64,000 nt of DNA from contig CM049306.1 in NCBI GenBank assembly GCA_026874595.1, positions 86,131,142 to 86,195,141 on the forward strand, written 5' to 3'. Positions 34,446-47,000 of the stretch are shown here, piece after piece. Position 1 is the first letter of the stretch; every line of letters begins with the position of its first letter. The notes below the pieces were generated by a model. It worked only from the letters and a program-made list of their open reading frames with translations, was not told the DNA's origin and made no database searches. Position numbers and translations under genes: made by a program. The stretch is from Sipunculus nudus (taxonomy: Eukaryota; Annelida; Sipuncula; Golfingiida; Sipunculidae).

Positions 34446-35830
34446 ATGGGCGTTAATAGGGAGTATTTAATGCGGCGTGATTTGTCGCTCAACCAGCCCA
34501 ATACCCACTAATATGCTACTAATACTTCCCCCATTTAAACGATGCTTATTAATTTTTTATCCCAATATTGAAAGTTTTCAATTATATTCAAATGTGGAAC
34601 GGTGGATCATGGGAAATTAAAGGAACAGCTGACAGCTTTTTGGACGGATCTATATGGCTCAAACGTCTTTTGTATTTGATTTAAATTCATTGATTTTCTT
34701 TTGTATATATCGGATGTTCAAATAAACATAAAACTAACAGGAATTGAATTAATACTACTGATACATTCCAACCGCAAATCTTGTAATGGGATCGTCACAG
34801 TAATGGAAAATTAGTGTAAGAAATAATAGCAACGTCAACAAACGCATTATATATAATAAATAAAGTATGGAATATAACTTTCATCTGGCATTTATTCCTG
34901 ATTTCAGAATGTAAACGAAACATGGTTTCTTCGACGAAGGAGAACCTGCATGGATAAACAAAGCTATACCGGGAAAGATAAAATATATCTGATATAGGCA
35001 AGGCGTCCGCCATGGGGCCGTCTTTATCTTCAAAATGTGTTTGTTCTTAAAGTATTCAGATTAAAAAAAAGTATAAAATCTTGTTGGAGAATAAGCAACG
35101 GGTGAATCACGAAACAGGTATTTTTTCAGCGATTCTAGAAGAGAGACCTTGAGCAGGCGGAGGAATGCGCTTTGCAAGTGCTTTCTAGTTTTAAAATGTT
35201 TTTTTAGTTCAAATGATGTCCAAATGTTCTTAATCTTTTTGACAAAAGCAGTTCATGTCTGAATAAAATGATAGTGCAGGAGTTGTGAACTTGGTCCATT
35301 CACAAATAAATAACTGTCATAATACGATCGATGTTGACTAGCATTGGTATTAACAGTGGCAGGGATGCGGCACATACCTCAGAGGATTGATGGTTCCGTC
35401 CTTTGCAACTCATCCAAGCTCATTAATTCAAGTTACTCAACTATATGACATGCATCTATCAATAACCCGGTTAAGTTGAGACTGGGACACGCACCCTTAG
35501 AATGCCTGACTGCTTAATATGATCAGGGACGCTTGGATGAAACAATTATCAGGCGTACATATTTCCATGACAGGGTCGCTTCATCTTAAATGTACCATAG
35601 CTTAGACAAACGAAGGCTTGAGCTATGCATGGATTAATATAGGCGAACGGTGGTTTACGTTATCCGCAACAGCGCACATCAAAGGCCGAGGATACTTCAG
35701 GCGTTAAATTTACAGAAAAATGATATCATCTACTGGTATTAGCGGGAGATCATTATAATGACAAACATGCGATAATGGTAAAGTATCGAGATAACATTAA
35801 AAGATTGATTTAACTATTCTTTAAGTTGAT
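34446..35830. other. No gene or repeat recognised
   Basis: AT-rich DNA; nothing supported. Confidence 0.4.
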
Positions 35831-35990
35831 TGAAGATGATGTTTATGATGATAATAATGATAATGCCAACGACGAAAATTGATGATGATTTTGATGATAA
35901 TATGGATGACGACGATGATGCTAATGATGATGATGACGATAAACATGGTGATAATGATAATGATAATTATGATGTTGGTTATGTCTACAG
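35831..35990 (+). repeat. Imperfect GAT/ATGATG microsatellite
   Basis: About 160 bp dominated by GATGAT and GATAAT trinucleotides with many substitutions. Two low-complexity frames (poly-Ile, poly-Met) are artefacts of it. Confidence 0.85.
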
Positions 35991-36579
35991 TGATGGAAGA
36001 CACAATTAAAGCTGGATGCAAAAAAAAAGCCAAATTAATCCCAGTTATTTCGCTCACCGTGTAATCGTGATGATAGAACTTTCCCAAAAATGTTTTGTGA
36101 GTATTTATGGAAAAAATATTTTTTCGATAGAGGCAAAAGGCAAAAAGATTATGAGACCTCAAGAAACTTTTATTTGTTATATGACTTCTAATCTTCTATG
36201 TCATGTAGTCTGTACTCTGCACCCTGGGGTCTGCTGATTATGACCGTTCTCAAGCGAATACAGCAAAGTCTAGCCTTAAGTGTTCAGGTCAAACAGATCA
36301 ATAAGCTTAAGGATTCGCAAATGTTCATTTATTGACGTAGCCTGCAACTGGTACATGCAGAAATAAGCAATAGACACATAGCTAAGACTGTTGCCTTAAA
36401 CACTTCATTATAATGTTACATTTCCTGGTGTCAGACCGACAATTAACTGATTATATATCATATTATTGTATATATCTACTCTTTATAACACCGATAACTG
36501 TTTGCTTTCTGTTCTAGCTCCTCCATGGCCCGCCCGTCCCTTTCAATGAAACACTGTGAAACCCTCCTTGTTGGTCCTA
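35991..36579. other. No gene or repeat recognised
   Basis: Nothing supported. Confidence 0.4.
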
Positions 36580-36755
36580 AGCTTCACGCCAGAAGGGAGC
36601 GAGGGGGGGGGGGGGGACCCCCCTTTTTTAGCCGCCGCAATCTTATTCAAAGAGTTAAGACTCGACCCCCCCCCCCCCCCCAACTGTTTTTTTCCGGACC
36701 TGGGGATGGTTGCTCAGGTTTTGTTATTAGTCCTCCTTGGTTAGACCCCTCATTA
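36580..36755 (+). repeat. Fragment of the GGCGGATCC element family
   Basis: Long G run and C run, then CCGGACCTGGGG, a CAGGTTTTG stretch and GTCCTCCTTGG-AGACCCC. The block order matches 6062-6212 and the inverted 60304-60440. The intact GGCGGATCC ends are lost. Pro-rich and Gly-rich frames here are artefacts. Confidence 0.6.
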
Positions 36756-37678
36756 AAAAGCTGCTCTTGAATGTGGCGGCCTAATGTAGCAATCAGTAAT
36801 TTTAAATAAATATCCCAAATAAGTATCATGGACAACTTTATAGCAAAAATAATGGACATAAACGGATGGAACCGAACTGCAGTGGAGGTACCAGCAGTCA
36901 ACTGTCAATCAACCAGCACGTGAAGCTGCCAGATAACCACGTGACCAACTTGAAATGGATCAGCTGAAATCTATTCCAAGTGGAATTTAAACCAGCTGGA
37001 CCGGTAAAGGTTGAAGATTTAGAATGACACGTGGTGTTTGGTTTCATGAATTGCTTGGTTTATCCATTCCATTTAATTTTCCATTGTTCAATTGACGAAG
37101 TAAATTGTTACCAAAGTGATAGATTTATAGGATGAACGACTTGCCATTGACAGCGATATAAAAGTCATTGTAGTATTTAGGTTTCAAGCGTAAATAATTC
37201 TATTTCTCAGATATGTTTATTATCAATGCTTGCGGTATTCTAATTAAACTGTCATTTTTGGCATAATCTGAACTAAGGACCATTCAGAAATGAGCAAAGA
37301 GAGCTATTCTCTCTGAGACTTGTATCTTATCTAAATGTAGTTTTTTTTAATATTTCAATCTGCATGAATCAGAAAGGTAAAAGGAACAAGAGTTAATATG
37401 GCAAAACCATTGAAAAAATGCAGAGGCATTAGACTGAATGCTGTTGTAACATCACCCATGTGAGGTCTTACTTTTGTCCTAGTTGTTCCTTCTATACTCT
37501 CCTAATTTTTTTTCCTTTTTCTTGTATTTCTAACCCTACTTTTGTCCATAACTATGGCATTAGGCGACCCATACAAATATAAAGAAATTGACCCGACCCT
37601 TTTCTGCTATCGCGCAAAGTTCACAAGGTATGACCGTGTAAAATAATATAGGCTTATATTTAATTTAATTTAATTAAA
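36756..37678. other. No gene or repeat recognised
   Basis: Nothing supported. Confidence 0.4.
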
Positions 37679-37763
37679 GTATATATGTTTAGATTGTGAT
37701 TATTAACCGCGTGAGATATAATTAATATCATGCGGTTAAGAATCACAATCTATACATATATAC
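37679..37763. repeat. 85-bp near-perfect palindrome
   Basis: GTATATATGTTTAGATTGTG is mirrored by CACAATCTATACATATATAC. The arms continue inward through AACCGCGTGA and TCATGCGGTT to an AATTAATA centre, with about four mismatches overall. It could form a long hairpin. It may be a minimal foldback element; no target duplication is clear. Confidence 0.8.
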
Positions 37764-38139
37764 ATGTATATTTACCTCAATATTGGGTACATAAATTGTG
37801 CGAACTGTGTGCTGTTAATTGGAAATCCCTACGTCCCATCCGCCGATACCCTGCATGAGTGGACCATCTGATAAATTGAAAGCACTTCACACTGGACACA
37901 TGTGGTTGGTTAAGAATGGTTTGCATTAGTGTGATATTAATGTGTCGGTTACGACAGGCGGCACCTCTCAGCCACGAGGTCATGTTATTCCGAAACCTTC
38001 AATGCATATCCCGCAGAAACTGTCAAGGCCGGCCAGATTGGCTGTGTTTCTGGGTGTATGAAGATTCTGTTCAGCGGGTAGCCGTTGCACATAATGGCGT
38101 TTTAACTTGATTTATTTAACATGGGCCGTACAAATAGTT
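37764..38139. other. No gene or repeat recognised
   Basis: Nothing supported. Confidence 0.4.
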
Positions 38140-38149
38140 AGATAACTAA

Positions 38150-38326
38150 TGCAAGCCACTTTCTGTGATCTAGTCGGTGGCGTTCGGAAGTCTGTAGTGT
38201 AGAAAACTGGAAAATACCCCGACCCTAGACGGCCCACATTTACCGACTCTCATAGTCACGCATGGAAATGAACCCTGGTCGTCGGCGGAGCCAGCCGACC
38301 TTGTTACCACTCAACTGTCCAGGCGC
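38150..38326 (-). mobile_element. tRNA-derived SINE with conserved core
   Basis: On the minus strand the head runs GCGCCTGGACAGTTGAGTGG (A-box region) to AGGGTTCATTTCC (B box). The core begins TATGAGAGTCGG, with GGTCGGGG and TTTTCCAGTTTTCTACACTA. This matches the core at 54395-54530. The TTCTCC-GGTTTTCCTCC style is that of a widespread metazoan SINE core. The 3' tail is not clear. Confidence 0.7.
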
Positions 38327-40113
38327 TATCATATGTCCCTTATATAAGGTAAAGGGAATTTATATACATGTCACAAAATTCCTGAACGATCAAATTACAG
38401 GTGTCCCATATATATGGCTGTTGTAATGATTGTCAATCAGAGACGCGGCATCAACAGTTTCAAAATACGTTTGTTAACAACGGTATAGAGTAAAAGACAA
38501 CAAACTAAAAAGGTGATTATTTCGCCGGTGTATCCGTATGCAAATTCACTATCAAAAGCTGTGTACTGAGTTCTTACATATATAAATACCTACAGCCAAA
38601 TATTTCTTATCAATACATATTTCTGACTGTGGCGGTAAATTTGAGATTCCTACATATAGTCTGTTTGAATACCCTATTTGCTAGAAGTATTATCAGAAAA
38701 AAATGACATTGTTAATATAAAGAATTGTCACAAAATGTAAATTTGTATCTTCTGTTAGTTTCCTTTCTGAACAACAGGCGGCAGAAACGTACAGCCTCAT
38801 AAAGCTTTGCCTTTCGCGTTACCACCGGCCTAGTTTTAGACTAAATATAAATCAATACAAGTGCATCCTCACCGGAACACATCCCTTTCTGTCTCAGGCA
38901 AAATGTAACTATTATAAACATAACTGCTTTTGTCATATGTACACCTTAAAAATGACCAGTTGTTGTCATCAATGCACCATAAAAATGACCAGAACCATAA
39001 TTTGTTAACAACAACAGCAACAAAATTAAACTATATTAAACATGTGTAATGTCATTTAATTCCCCAACTCCCCCTTATAAAATTCGCAGCAGAATTGTTG
39101 AGGTCTCTGATATTCCCAGTCTACATGAAGTTTCCATGTTAGCAAAGCAAAACAGGCTTATCTCCCTATCAGGGACGCCGTTGTTTCACATGTATGATGG
39201 CGCACCTGGGCTATATAAACGGGTCATGTTTTCCATAAACACTGCAACTGAAAAGTTCAATTAAGCCATAAGCAAGGTCTGTTGGCAAACGAACTCCTTA
39301 CAGCCAAGAAATCGGGACATTGGGCTGGTTTTGGGAACAGTCAGCTACTGCTTGAAGTAACAACTGATGCGTGGCAAAACTCTAACAAAAATGTGTGTTA
39401 CCATCGGAAGTTAATTTTCACAATGGCATTCTTTATTTAAATCCGTATATGCTTCCAGTGTTTTTGTACAGCGCAACTGATAAATTTAAATATATATATA
39501 TATATAAATTTATTTTTATTTTTATATATATTATTATTTTTATTTAATATATTATTATTATCACCAAAATAATCAGTATACAAAATTATGATTTTTATGA
39601 TCATGTGGAATGTGTTGTTTACTGAATTGCAAAATATAGCCGCATGTTATACTGTGTTGGGACTATGTACCACTGCAGACTTTTTGAAAACAATACTACC
39701 TCCCACAATGCTGGCATTTGCACAATTTTTTAAAGCAATAATGCTAAAAGTTTCATCGGCATTAAGATACCCTCAGATAAGTTTTATTCATGGCCATAGA
39801 CCAGACAAACGGGGTCTTGTCTCGGAAAATATGGGACAGACCGCAACGCGAGGTCGTTTGATAACGACTGGTTGATGTAATTAAAGTGCGGAAAATATTG
39901 TATGACATAGCTTTAAAACGGTTTTTGGAATGACCGTCTTTCTGTTCCTTGGTTTAGGTCGATGTGACGACACTTTGACGATATGTGAAATACCAACCAA
40001 ATCTAATCAACATGGCCTGATCACGGTATATTATACATGTTTCTTCTTATTATTATTTTTCAATTCGATTAAATGTAAAAGGGAACCATTATGCAAACAT
40101 ACACTGATAACAT
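38327..40113. other. No gene recognised; AT-rich
   Basis: Contains an imperfect TATA/TTTTTA run at about 39488-39560. A 95-codon plus frame (39588-39875) and a 71-codon plus frame (39049-39264) have no recognised domain. Not called as genes. Confidence 0.35.
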
Positions 40114-40202
40114 AGGGTTGTCAAATCGACAACTTTAGGGTTGTCAAATGAGTGAACCTAAAACAACAACCCAGCTTGTCAAGATATCTATTTGGCAACC
40201 CT
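40114..40202. mobile_element. 89-bp inverted-repeat mini-element
   Basis: The ends are AGGGTTGTCAAAT and its inverse ATTTGGCAACCCT (one mismatch). A second direct AGGGTTGTCAAAT lies inside at 40136-40148. No target duplication is certain. Confidence 0.55.
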
Positions 40203-41408
40203 CTAATTATAACAGATATTTTCAAATAGAAGATGTATTTATTAAAACGAAATGGTCGTGTAACTTGTGACACGTATATTTGTCTGCAACAGTTTTACGA
40301 CTGATCATTCCTTACAAAGTGGACAGGGTTCTGTGTGAGAATGTTTCAGCGTTCACATAAAGAGTAAATGTGTAGCTTTAATGTATCGTTATCCACCCTG
40401 GCTTCCTCCCTGGCAAGTAGTTTATGACCCCAAAGTTGGGTTCACGGCTACCCTCGTGACGATCATATAGCTCTCTTTTCATTTGCTGCTTCTGTACTTG
40501 AACAATAGACTTGCCCTGGTCCCTCCTTCCTCTCGGGGTAACAAATTTGTTACGAAGATGTTTTCTCTAGAGTGAAAATACAAAATAAAATGTAAAATTC
40601 CATGAAAAGCATATTTTATATGACAGAGTTCTTTGCAGGATTTGTGTACATTGAATCACAGCATATATGGCTGAACAGGTCATCCTGATAATTTTTATTT
40701 AAGATGCTACATTGAAGATATATTTTATATGATATTCATAACGGAGATTTAGTTCCTGAGAATAAGGAGTCCTCCTCCCATTCATCTCCGAAAATGTGTG
40801 CCTTCAATATAACAAAATTAAATCTTGAGCAAGAAACGGTGCCGTGCAAAATTTTATCAGAAAATATTTGTTATACATGTATTTATAAATGGGATTCATA
40901 GTAATAGAGTCACAATATGTTCATATGGAACCAATCCATCCACATGGCTCATCAGGGCTTGAGGTACATCTGTGTACTATTTGTTAGGTGTAAGGAAGCT
41001 GCAGGAGAAAAATGATGTATTGACAATTTGAATTATCATGTTCATACTCACATACACATATATATTTAAATATATATATATATATATACATATATATACA
41101 TATACATATAATATTACAAACTGGTTATACTGTTTAAGTCCTGTAGAAACCAAGTCATATATCAATCAGTGGCTTGAAGTAAACCCATATGTTGGGCACA
41201 TAATTGCAATTTTCGTTTTTTTTGTAGGACTCCTGGCAACTTAAAGTAATAAGCCAGGGTGACAATATTATTAGAACTATACCAAACATTTACAACATAT
41301 AAAATATTAGGTCTTCATTTAATTTTCATTAAATTGATTTGTCTATACACTGGTCATTACCTTAAATGTTCTATATACTTTGATTTCATTCTATATATAC
41401 ATATTTAG
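40203..41408. other. No gene recognised; imperfect AT repeat
   Basis: Contains an imperfect TA/CA-rich run at about 41048-41110. Nothing else is supported. Confidence 0.4.
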
Positions 41409-41480
41409 GTCATATATATATATATATATATATATAGGTCATATATATATATATTGATATATATATATATATATATAAAT
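41409..41480. repeat. Broken (AT)n microsatellite
   Basis: Three AT blocks separated by GGTC and TTG interruptions. Confidence 0.9.
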
Positions 41481-41681
41481 ATATCACATTACATGTTCAG
41501 CTAAATTAATTAATAATTACCTGGCCGGTTGGGCGATTCCCAAATGTCAGCTGTATTTTCCTTCTTCAGGCTCATTGGTCCAGGAATTGACTCTACAAAA
41601 TAATTGAAAAATACATTTACAAAACAGATGGCCATGACCATTGGGTATGTAAATATTATATATAAAAATTAAACCTTACAC

Positions 41682-41739
<58 letters not shown>
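41682..41739. repeat. (AT)n(GT)n microsatellite
   Basis: About 17 AT units then about 12 GT units, uninterrupted. Confidence 0.95.
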
Positions 41740-42340
41740 CACTGAACCAGCTGTATCATGTTACAATCACACTGTCAGAACTCAGGAGTACACATTGCAC
41801 CAAGTTTTTACAGTTTTCGATGTACATATATTTAGCTCAACTAATAGGGAGTATTTTGGGGTACTTGGTTACATTATTAGAAGTTAATAGAACCTGTTGT
41901 AGCCACTTTCAAAATTAGCCATCTATAGTTTATATACAGTCTTACAGATATATATCATAATACATAGGCCCCCGTACTATACAAAATTCAGCTTACCGAA
42001 CTTGACTGTCAATCAGGAGACATACACTATGTGGTTAATTGTATAGCAATTTTGACACAGCTGAAGTATTAAAATAAGTGCCTGTTCTTAAAAAAATTAC
42101 TCACTTTTAGGAAACAGCAATTTATACGATTCACTTACTCACCGGCCGACTTGACTGGCTAACACTCGATAGTTCTTTGTATACGATGCACTGCAATCGC
42201 TCGGGCAGGGACGACGACGATGATTGTTTTGAAGACTGCAAAACTATCCATACTTATACTATCACATGTATAAGTTAAAGTAACACCGACTCTGCTAGTA
42301 CCAGTACCCTCTTGGCAAAAATGTAGTAAACATACATGTT
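41740..42340. other. No gene recognised
   Basis: Nothing supported. Confidence 0.4.
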
Positions 42341-42650
42341 GTAAATGTTGTGTACACCCATGACTTGTACACATGCACATGGCACGTTTACATACAGCGC
42401 AGAGCCGGTGCATGTGCACGCACCCGTGACCTAGTTCCGGCCCATGCAGTCCGCGAGGTATCCCGTATCCGGCCCGGCTCATGCGTGGTGAGCGTGCGCC
42501 CTTGTCCAAGCTGGCTGCCGCGCTGCTCAAGCCCTGACACTTTACGGAGGGTCAGCATGCACTCCCCTGGGGCGGTTCAGTGCTGTGGTATGACAACCAT
42601 AGCCATTTTCACCTTCGGACTCCCCGTTGGGAGGTCATAATTGGGAGATT
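42341..42650. other. CpG-rich island, unidentified
   Basis: About 300 bp of GC- and CpG-rich DNA in AT-rich surroundings, with frames of 91-123 codons overlapping on both strands (minus 42159-42530, plus 42350-42640 and 42580-42855). No protein family is recognisable. It could be a promoter or 5' exon of a gene outside my recognition, or a repeat. Bivalve genomes do contain unmethylated CpG-rich patches. Confidence 0.3.
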
Positions 42651-42939
42651 CGGCAGCCCTACGTTTTCAGTGTATTTGTACATTAGCACTGCAGTAGAAT
42701 ATGTATACATAGCGTTGATGTACATTCACCCATCAAAGTTAACTTACTTTCATTATGAAATTTACATTTCTGTCGTAATTTTTGGTTATAATACGTGCAG
42801 CTCTGTTTTTTTTTTCGTTTGTTCCATTTTTTCAGCAGACTATAAGGATGCTTAGGGCATAGTCAGTATGTAGCTGAATGATTGTCGCACAAACCTTGGT
42901 CAATGATTGCAGAGAAAGAAAGCTTGATATAGAGTAAAG
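42651..42939. other. No gene recognised
   Basis: Spacer up to the retrotransposon relic; it may include its decayed 3' part. Confidence 0.35.
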
Positions 42940-43532
42940 AACTCCTTCTGTGCATAATGAGTAAACATGTTGTCTCCAGGATATATTAGCATCACGCCAA
43001 TATGATCAAATCGAATATTGATATCTTGAGTTTCTGATAAGCCATCTTGTAAATACCAAGGAGCATGACATAAGATTGATTATAATTTCGTGTAAGTTTT
43101 CGTTTAACCAGGTTTCGCTACACTTCTCTGTAATATAATGTCAGCTTCATCGGTATTTTTCCATAGCAATATATAGTGACATAATCTGCGTACATCACAA
43201 TACAATCAGAATTTAGCACAGTTGGAAGACCATTTATGTATATAAAAAAACATAACTGGTCAAAGTACCGTTCCCTGTGGGACACCTACATTCACACCTG
43301 CAGGGTTAGATAGATTATTATTGTATTTTATTATCTGTAACCGATTATGATGATATGAATGAAACAAGGCCACTGTGTCATTAGCAGAACCAGATGTAAG
43401 CAGTTTTTCTAGTAAACTTTTATGATTTATAGCATTTAATCTTTTGGTAAGGTTTATAAAAAAAGAAAACAAGCGGCAGTAACTTTCCCTTGATCCAGAT
43501 TTTTTAATAAATATTATTTGAAAATTTGCCAA
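42940..43532 (-). pseudogene. Non-LTR retrotransposon reverse transcriptase relic
   Basis: Minus-strand translation shows the ordered landmarks of a Jockey/CR1-type reverse transcriptase. First comes a LNAINHKSLLEKL segment (normally FDxINHxxLLxKL), then a YHHNRLQ stretch, then GVPQGTVL. A stop and a frame change follow, then a degenerate catalytic box reading MYADYVT where YADDT is expected. Next is a WLNENL segment and, in another frame, WRDANISWRQHV, matching the 'LGV-x-D-x-LSW' block. At least one in-frame stop, several frameshifts and loss of one catalytic aspartate show that it is dead. No endonuclease domain or 3' tail was recognised. The best open part is 43260-43532. Confidence 0.8.
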
Positions 43533-43984
43533 GAGCAGTTACTGTTTACCTTCCCGGCACATTTGTATATAAAATATGGCGTTATAAGTATGTCTCTCTA
43601 TGGATGTGTTCATGTAATTCTCATGGTAAAATGCAACGGTCAGTTGTTTTTCCATAACCGTATTAATAAAATCAATCATACATTAAAATAACTACACTGG
43701 TAGTCTTTCTGGTTATTTCATAATGATTTAAATCAATCTAGAAAATATTATTGATTTGTTCTTTTTATAAGTTTTTATAAGTGCTTATATTATACTAGTC
43801 TCTAATTATTTTTGTTTTTGTTGGAATGCTCTAATAAATCAAATTCATTTTCCGAGAATCTAATAAAACCATTCCATCTCTCTTTGTTTAATTCAAAAAA
43901 AAACTTTTAACAGGACATGGTGCCTTTTTTTCTGGGTCCTTAAATTTACCGTGGAATTTATATATATAAAGTCGGCCCCGTCTA
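43533..43984. other. No gene recognised; probably more of the RT relic at the left
   Basis: The first bases continue upstream of the decayed reverse transcriptase without readable coding. The rest is AT-rich. Confidence 0.35.
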
Positions 43985-44046
43985 TAGTGATGCGCCCCCG
44001 CCCCCCCCCCCCCCCCCCATCTTCAAATCCTGGATACGCCACTGTC
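43985..44046 (-). mobile_element. End fragment of the GGCGGATCC element family
   Basis: On the minus strand it starts CAGTGGCGTATCCAGGATTT, followed by a long G run. This is the terminal sequence of the family seen at 21950 and 60281. The opposite end is not recognisable. Confidence 0.6.
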
Positions 44047-44049
44047 ACT

Positions 44050-47000
44050 TTGTTGCTCAACTAATCACGAACACTTAAAGTGTTTAGAACGTGAATGTTT
44101 AACTTTACAACTTAAATAACATTACTGGCTATAATTAATATACACCTGGGCTGTGTGATTAGAAATATTATGATATTTTTATATTATATACTCAGCTAAC
44201 CAGGCACAAATACACTGTTTAAAACTCGAATTTTAAACTTTACAACTTAGATAAGATAACTGAATATTACTAATATACACCTAGGCTGTGTGATTAGAAA
44301 TATTATGATGATTTTATATTACATACTTAGCTTATCACACACAAATACAGTATTTAAAACTCGAATTTTAAACTTTACAACTTAGATAACATAACTGAAT
44401 ATTACTTATATACACCAGGCTGTGTAATTAGACATATTATGGTATTTTGATTTTACATAGTCCACTAATCACGCACAAATACAGTTTCAGAACCCGAATC
44501 TTAAACTTTACAACTAAGGTGACATTACCAGGTATAAATAGTACTTATACGCCCAGGCCATGTGATAAGCCAGATTATCAATTTTTTGATTTTACACAAG
44601 TCTGTTAGGCCGGCATAGTTCGTTGCCATGGGAGACGTGCGAGTTAGTCTGGCTCGCGTGTGGGGTCTGAAGTGTAGCGTTCTTTCTTCTAGATGTTTCA
44701 AGTCTGTTCCTGTAACGTGTGTATTGTTCTTTTGGATTTTCCATGTTAAAGTATCTTCGGATGAAAAGGTTATAAAAAGGGGCTATATTGAGAGGGAGAG
44801 AAGGAGAGAGAAAAAAATGCAGCGGACACGCTAGCGTGTGAGTCAGTTTTGGGACCTTTCCAATAATTGCAGAACTTATTGATATTCTTCGAAATTTATA
44901 ACATATTTTACACAGTTTTCAGTTTGCCTTTGGGATAATTAGCAGAGCTTCACTTTTGGATTACGACAGATTGTTTTTGAGATTACATTGGACTATTATT
45001 CTCTGAGAAGATTTACGTGAACTGTTCATCTTGATTATATGTTTTAAATGACTTGTTGAGCTTTGACAGTGGTGGTATCCAGAATCAAAGCCTAGGATTC
45101 GGACACTCTGGTACTGTACATTTTTATTGTTTTACTGTGTAATTGTATTGATTCAGTATATTGTAATGTAAGGATTGTTTTAAGAATAAATTATAAATAT
45201 TTGTTTACAAAAAAACACTGATTTCTTTATTCATTCCCCTAGACAGTTCACGCTGCCTATTGTAACAGAATCTGATTTTTTTTATCTCCGTGCTGATCAC
45301 GTTTACGTTATCTGTTGTTAAAAGGTTCCGTAACAACATACTCAGCTTATCACGCACAAATACAATGTTTAGAACTATAATTTTAAACTTTACAACTTGG
45401 ATAATAATACCAGGTATAAATATTACTTATACGCCCTGGCCATGTGATAAGCCCGATTTTTATATTTTGATATTACATACTCTGCTAATCACGCACAAAT
45501 ACAATGTTTTGATCATGAATGTTTAACTTACAACCTAAATAATATAACCAGGTATAATTAGTCTACGAGATTAGCCAAATTAGGTATATTGATAATATAC
45601 ATACCTAGCTAATCTCCCAGGATATGTGAAAAGACAGATTATATCTGATATTATGATATAATACATACATCAGATAATCACGGACAAGTACAGTGTTATA
45701 AGAATATGAATGTTCATTTTACTACTTAAATAACATTACCAGGTAAATTTCGCACTTGTAAACCCAGGGCATGTGATCAGACAGATTTTGATACTTTGAT
45801 ATTACATAGTCAGCTCATCCTCACAAATACAGTGTTTAAAACTCGAATTTTAATCTTTACAAATTAGGTGACATCACCAGGTATAAATGGTACTTATACG
45901 CCCAGGCCATGTGATAAGCCAGATTATCATATAATTTTTTAATACTCAGCTAAACACGCACAAATATAGTGTTTAGAACTCGAATTTTAAACTTTACACC
46001 TTGGATAATAATACCAGGTATACATTTTACTTATACGCCCAGGCTATATGATAAGCCAGATTTTGATATTTTGATATTTCATACTCAGCTAATCATGCAC
46101 AAATACAGTGATTTGAACATGAATGTTTAACTTACAACTTAGATAACATTACCAGGTATAATTAGTCATTGAGATTAGATAGATTATGACATATTGATAA
46201 TATACATACTTAGCTAATCACCCAGTCTATGTGATTAGACAAATTATGATATTTCGATATTATACATACTCAGATAATCACGGACAAGTACAGTGTTAAG
46301 AATATAAATTTTCATTTTACAACTTAAATAACATTACAAGGTATATTTGGCACCTGTAATCCAAGGCCATGTGATTAGACAGATTGTGATATTTTGATAT
46401 TACATACTCACAAACACACTGTTTAGAACTTCAATGTTTTACTTTACAACTTAGGCCACATTACCAGGTATAATAAGTCTATATGATGAGACAATCTATG
46501 ATATTTTGATTTTACAAACTGAGCTAATTACGCAGAGATACAGTGTTTAGAACATGAATTTTAAACCTTTACAACTTGGATAATAGTACCGGATATAAAT
46601 AGTACTTATACGCCCAGGGTATATAGATTTTGATATTACATACTAAGCTAATCACGCACAAATACAGTGTTTTAAACATGAATGTTTTTATTTACAACTT
46701 AGATAAGATTACCAGGTATAATTAGTCTGTGAGATTAGATAGATTATGATATATTGATAATATACATATTTAACTAATCACCCAGTCAATGTGATTAGAC
46801 AAATTATGATATTTTGATATAATACATACTCAGATAATCACGCACAAATAGTGTTTAGTACTTGAATGTTTAACTTCACAACTAGATAACATTACCACGT
46901 ATAATTAGTACTTATAAACCAAGGCGATAGGATTTAATACATTGTGATATTTTGATATTACATGCTAAGTTAATAACACACAAATACAGTGTTTTGAAAA

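Noticed and set aside
36525-36901. Proline- and glycine-rich small proteins
   Set aside because: Produced by C and G runs of a decayed GGCGGATCC element.
41522-41593. 72-nt minus-strand exon with acceptor TTTGTAG and donor CAG-GTAATT
   Set aside because: The splice signals and one open frame are attractive, but the sequence (CCTGAAGAAGGAAAATAC followed by AT-rich tail and TA runs) looks like a retroposon 3' end, and no partner exon is convincing.
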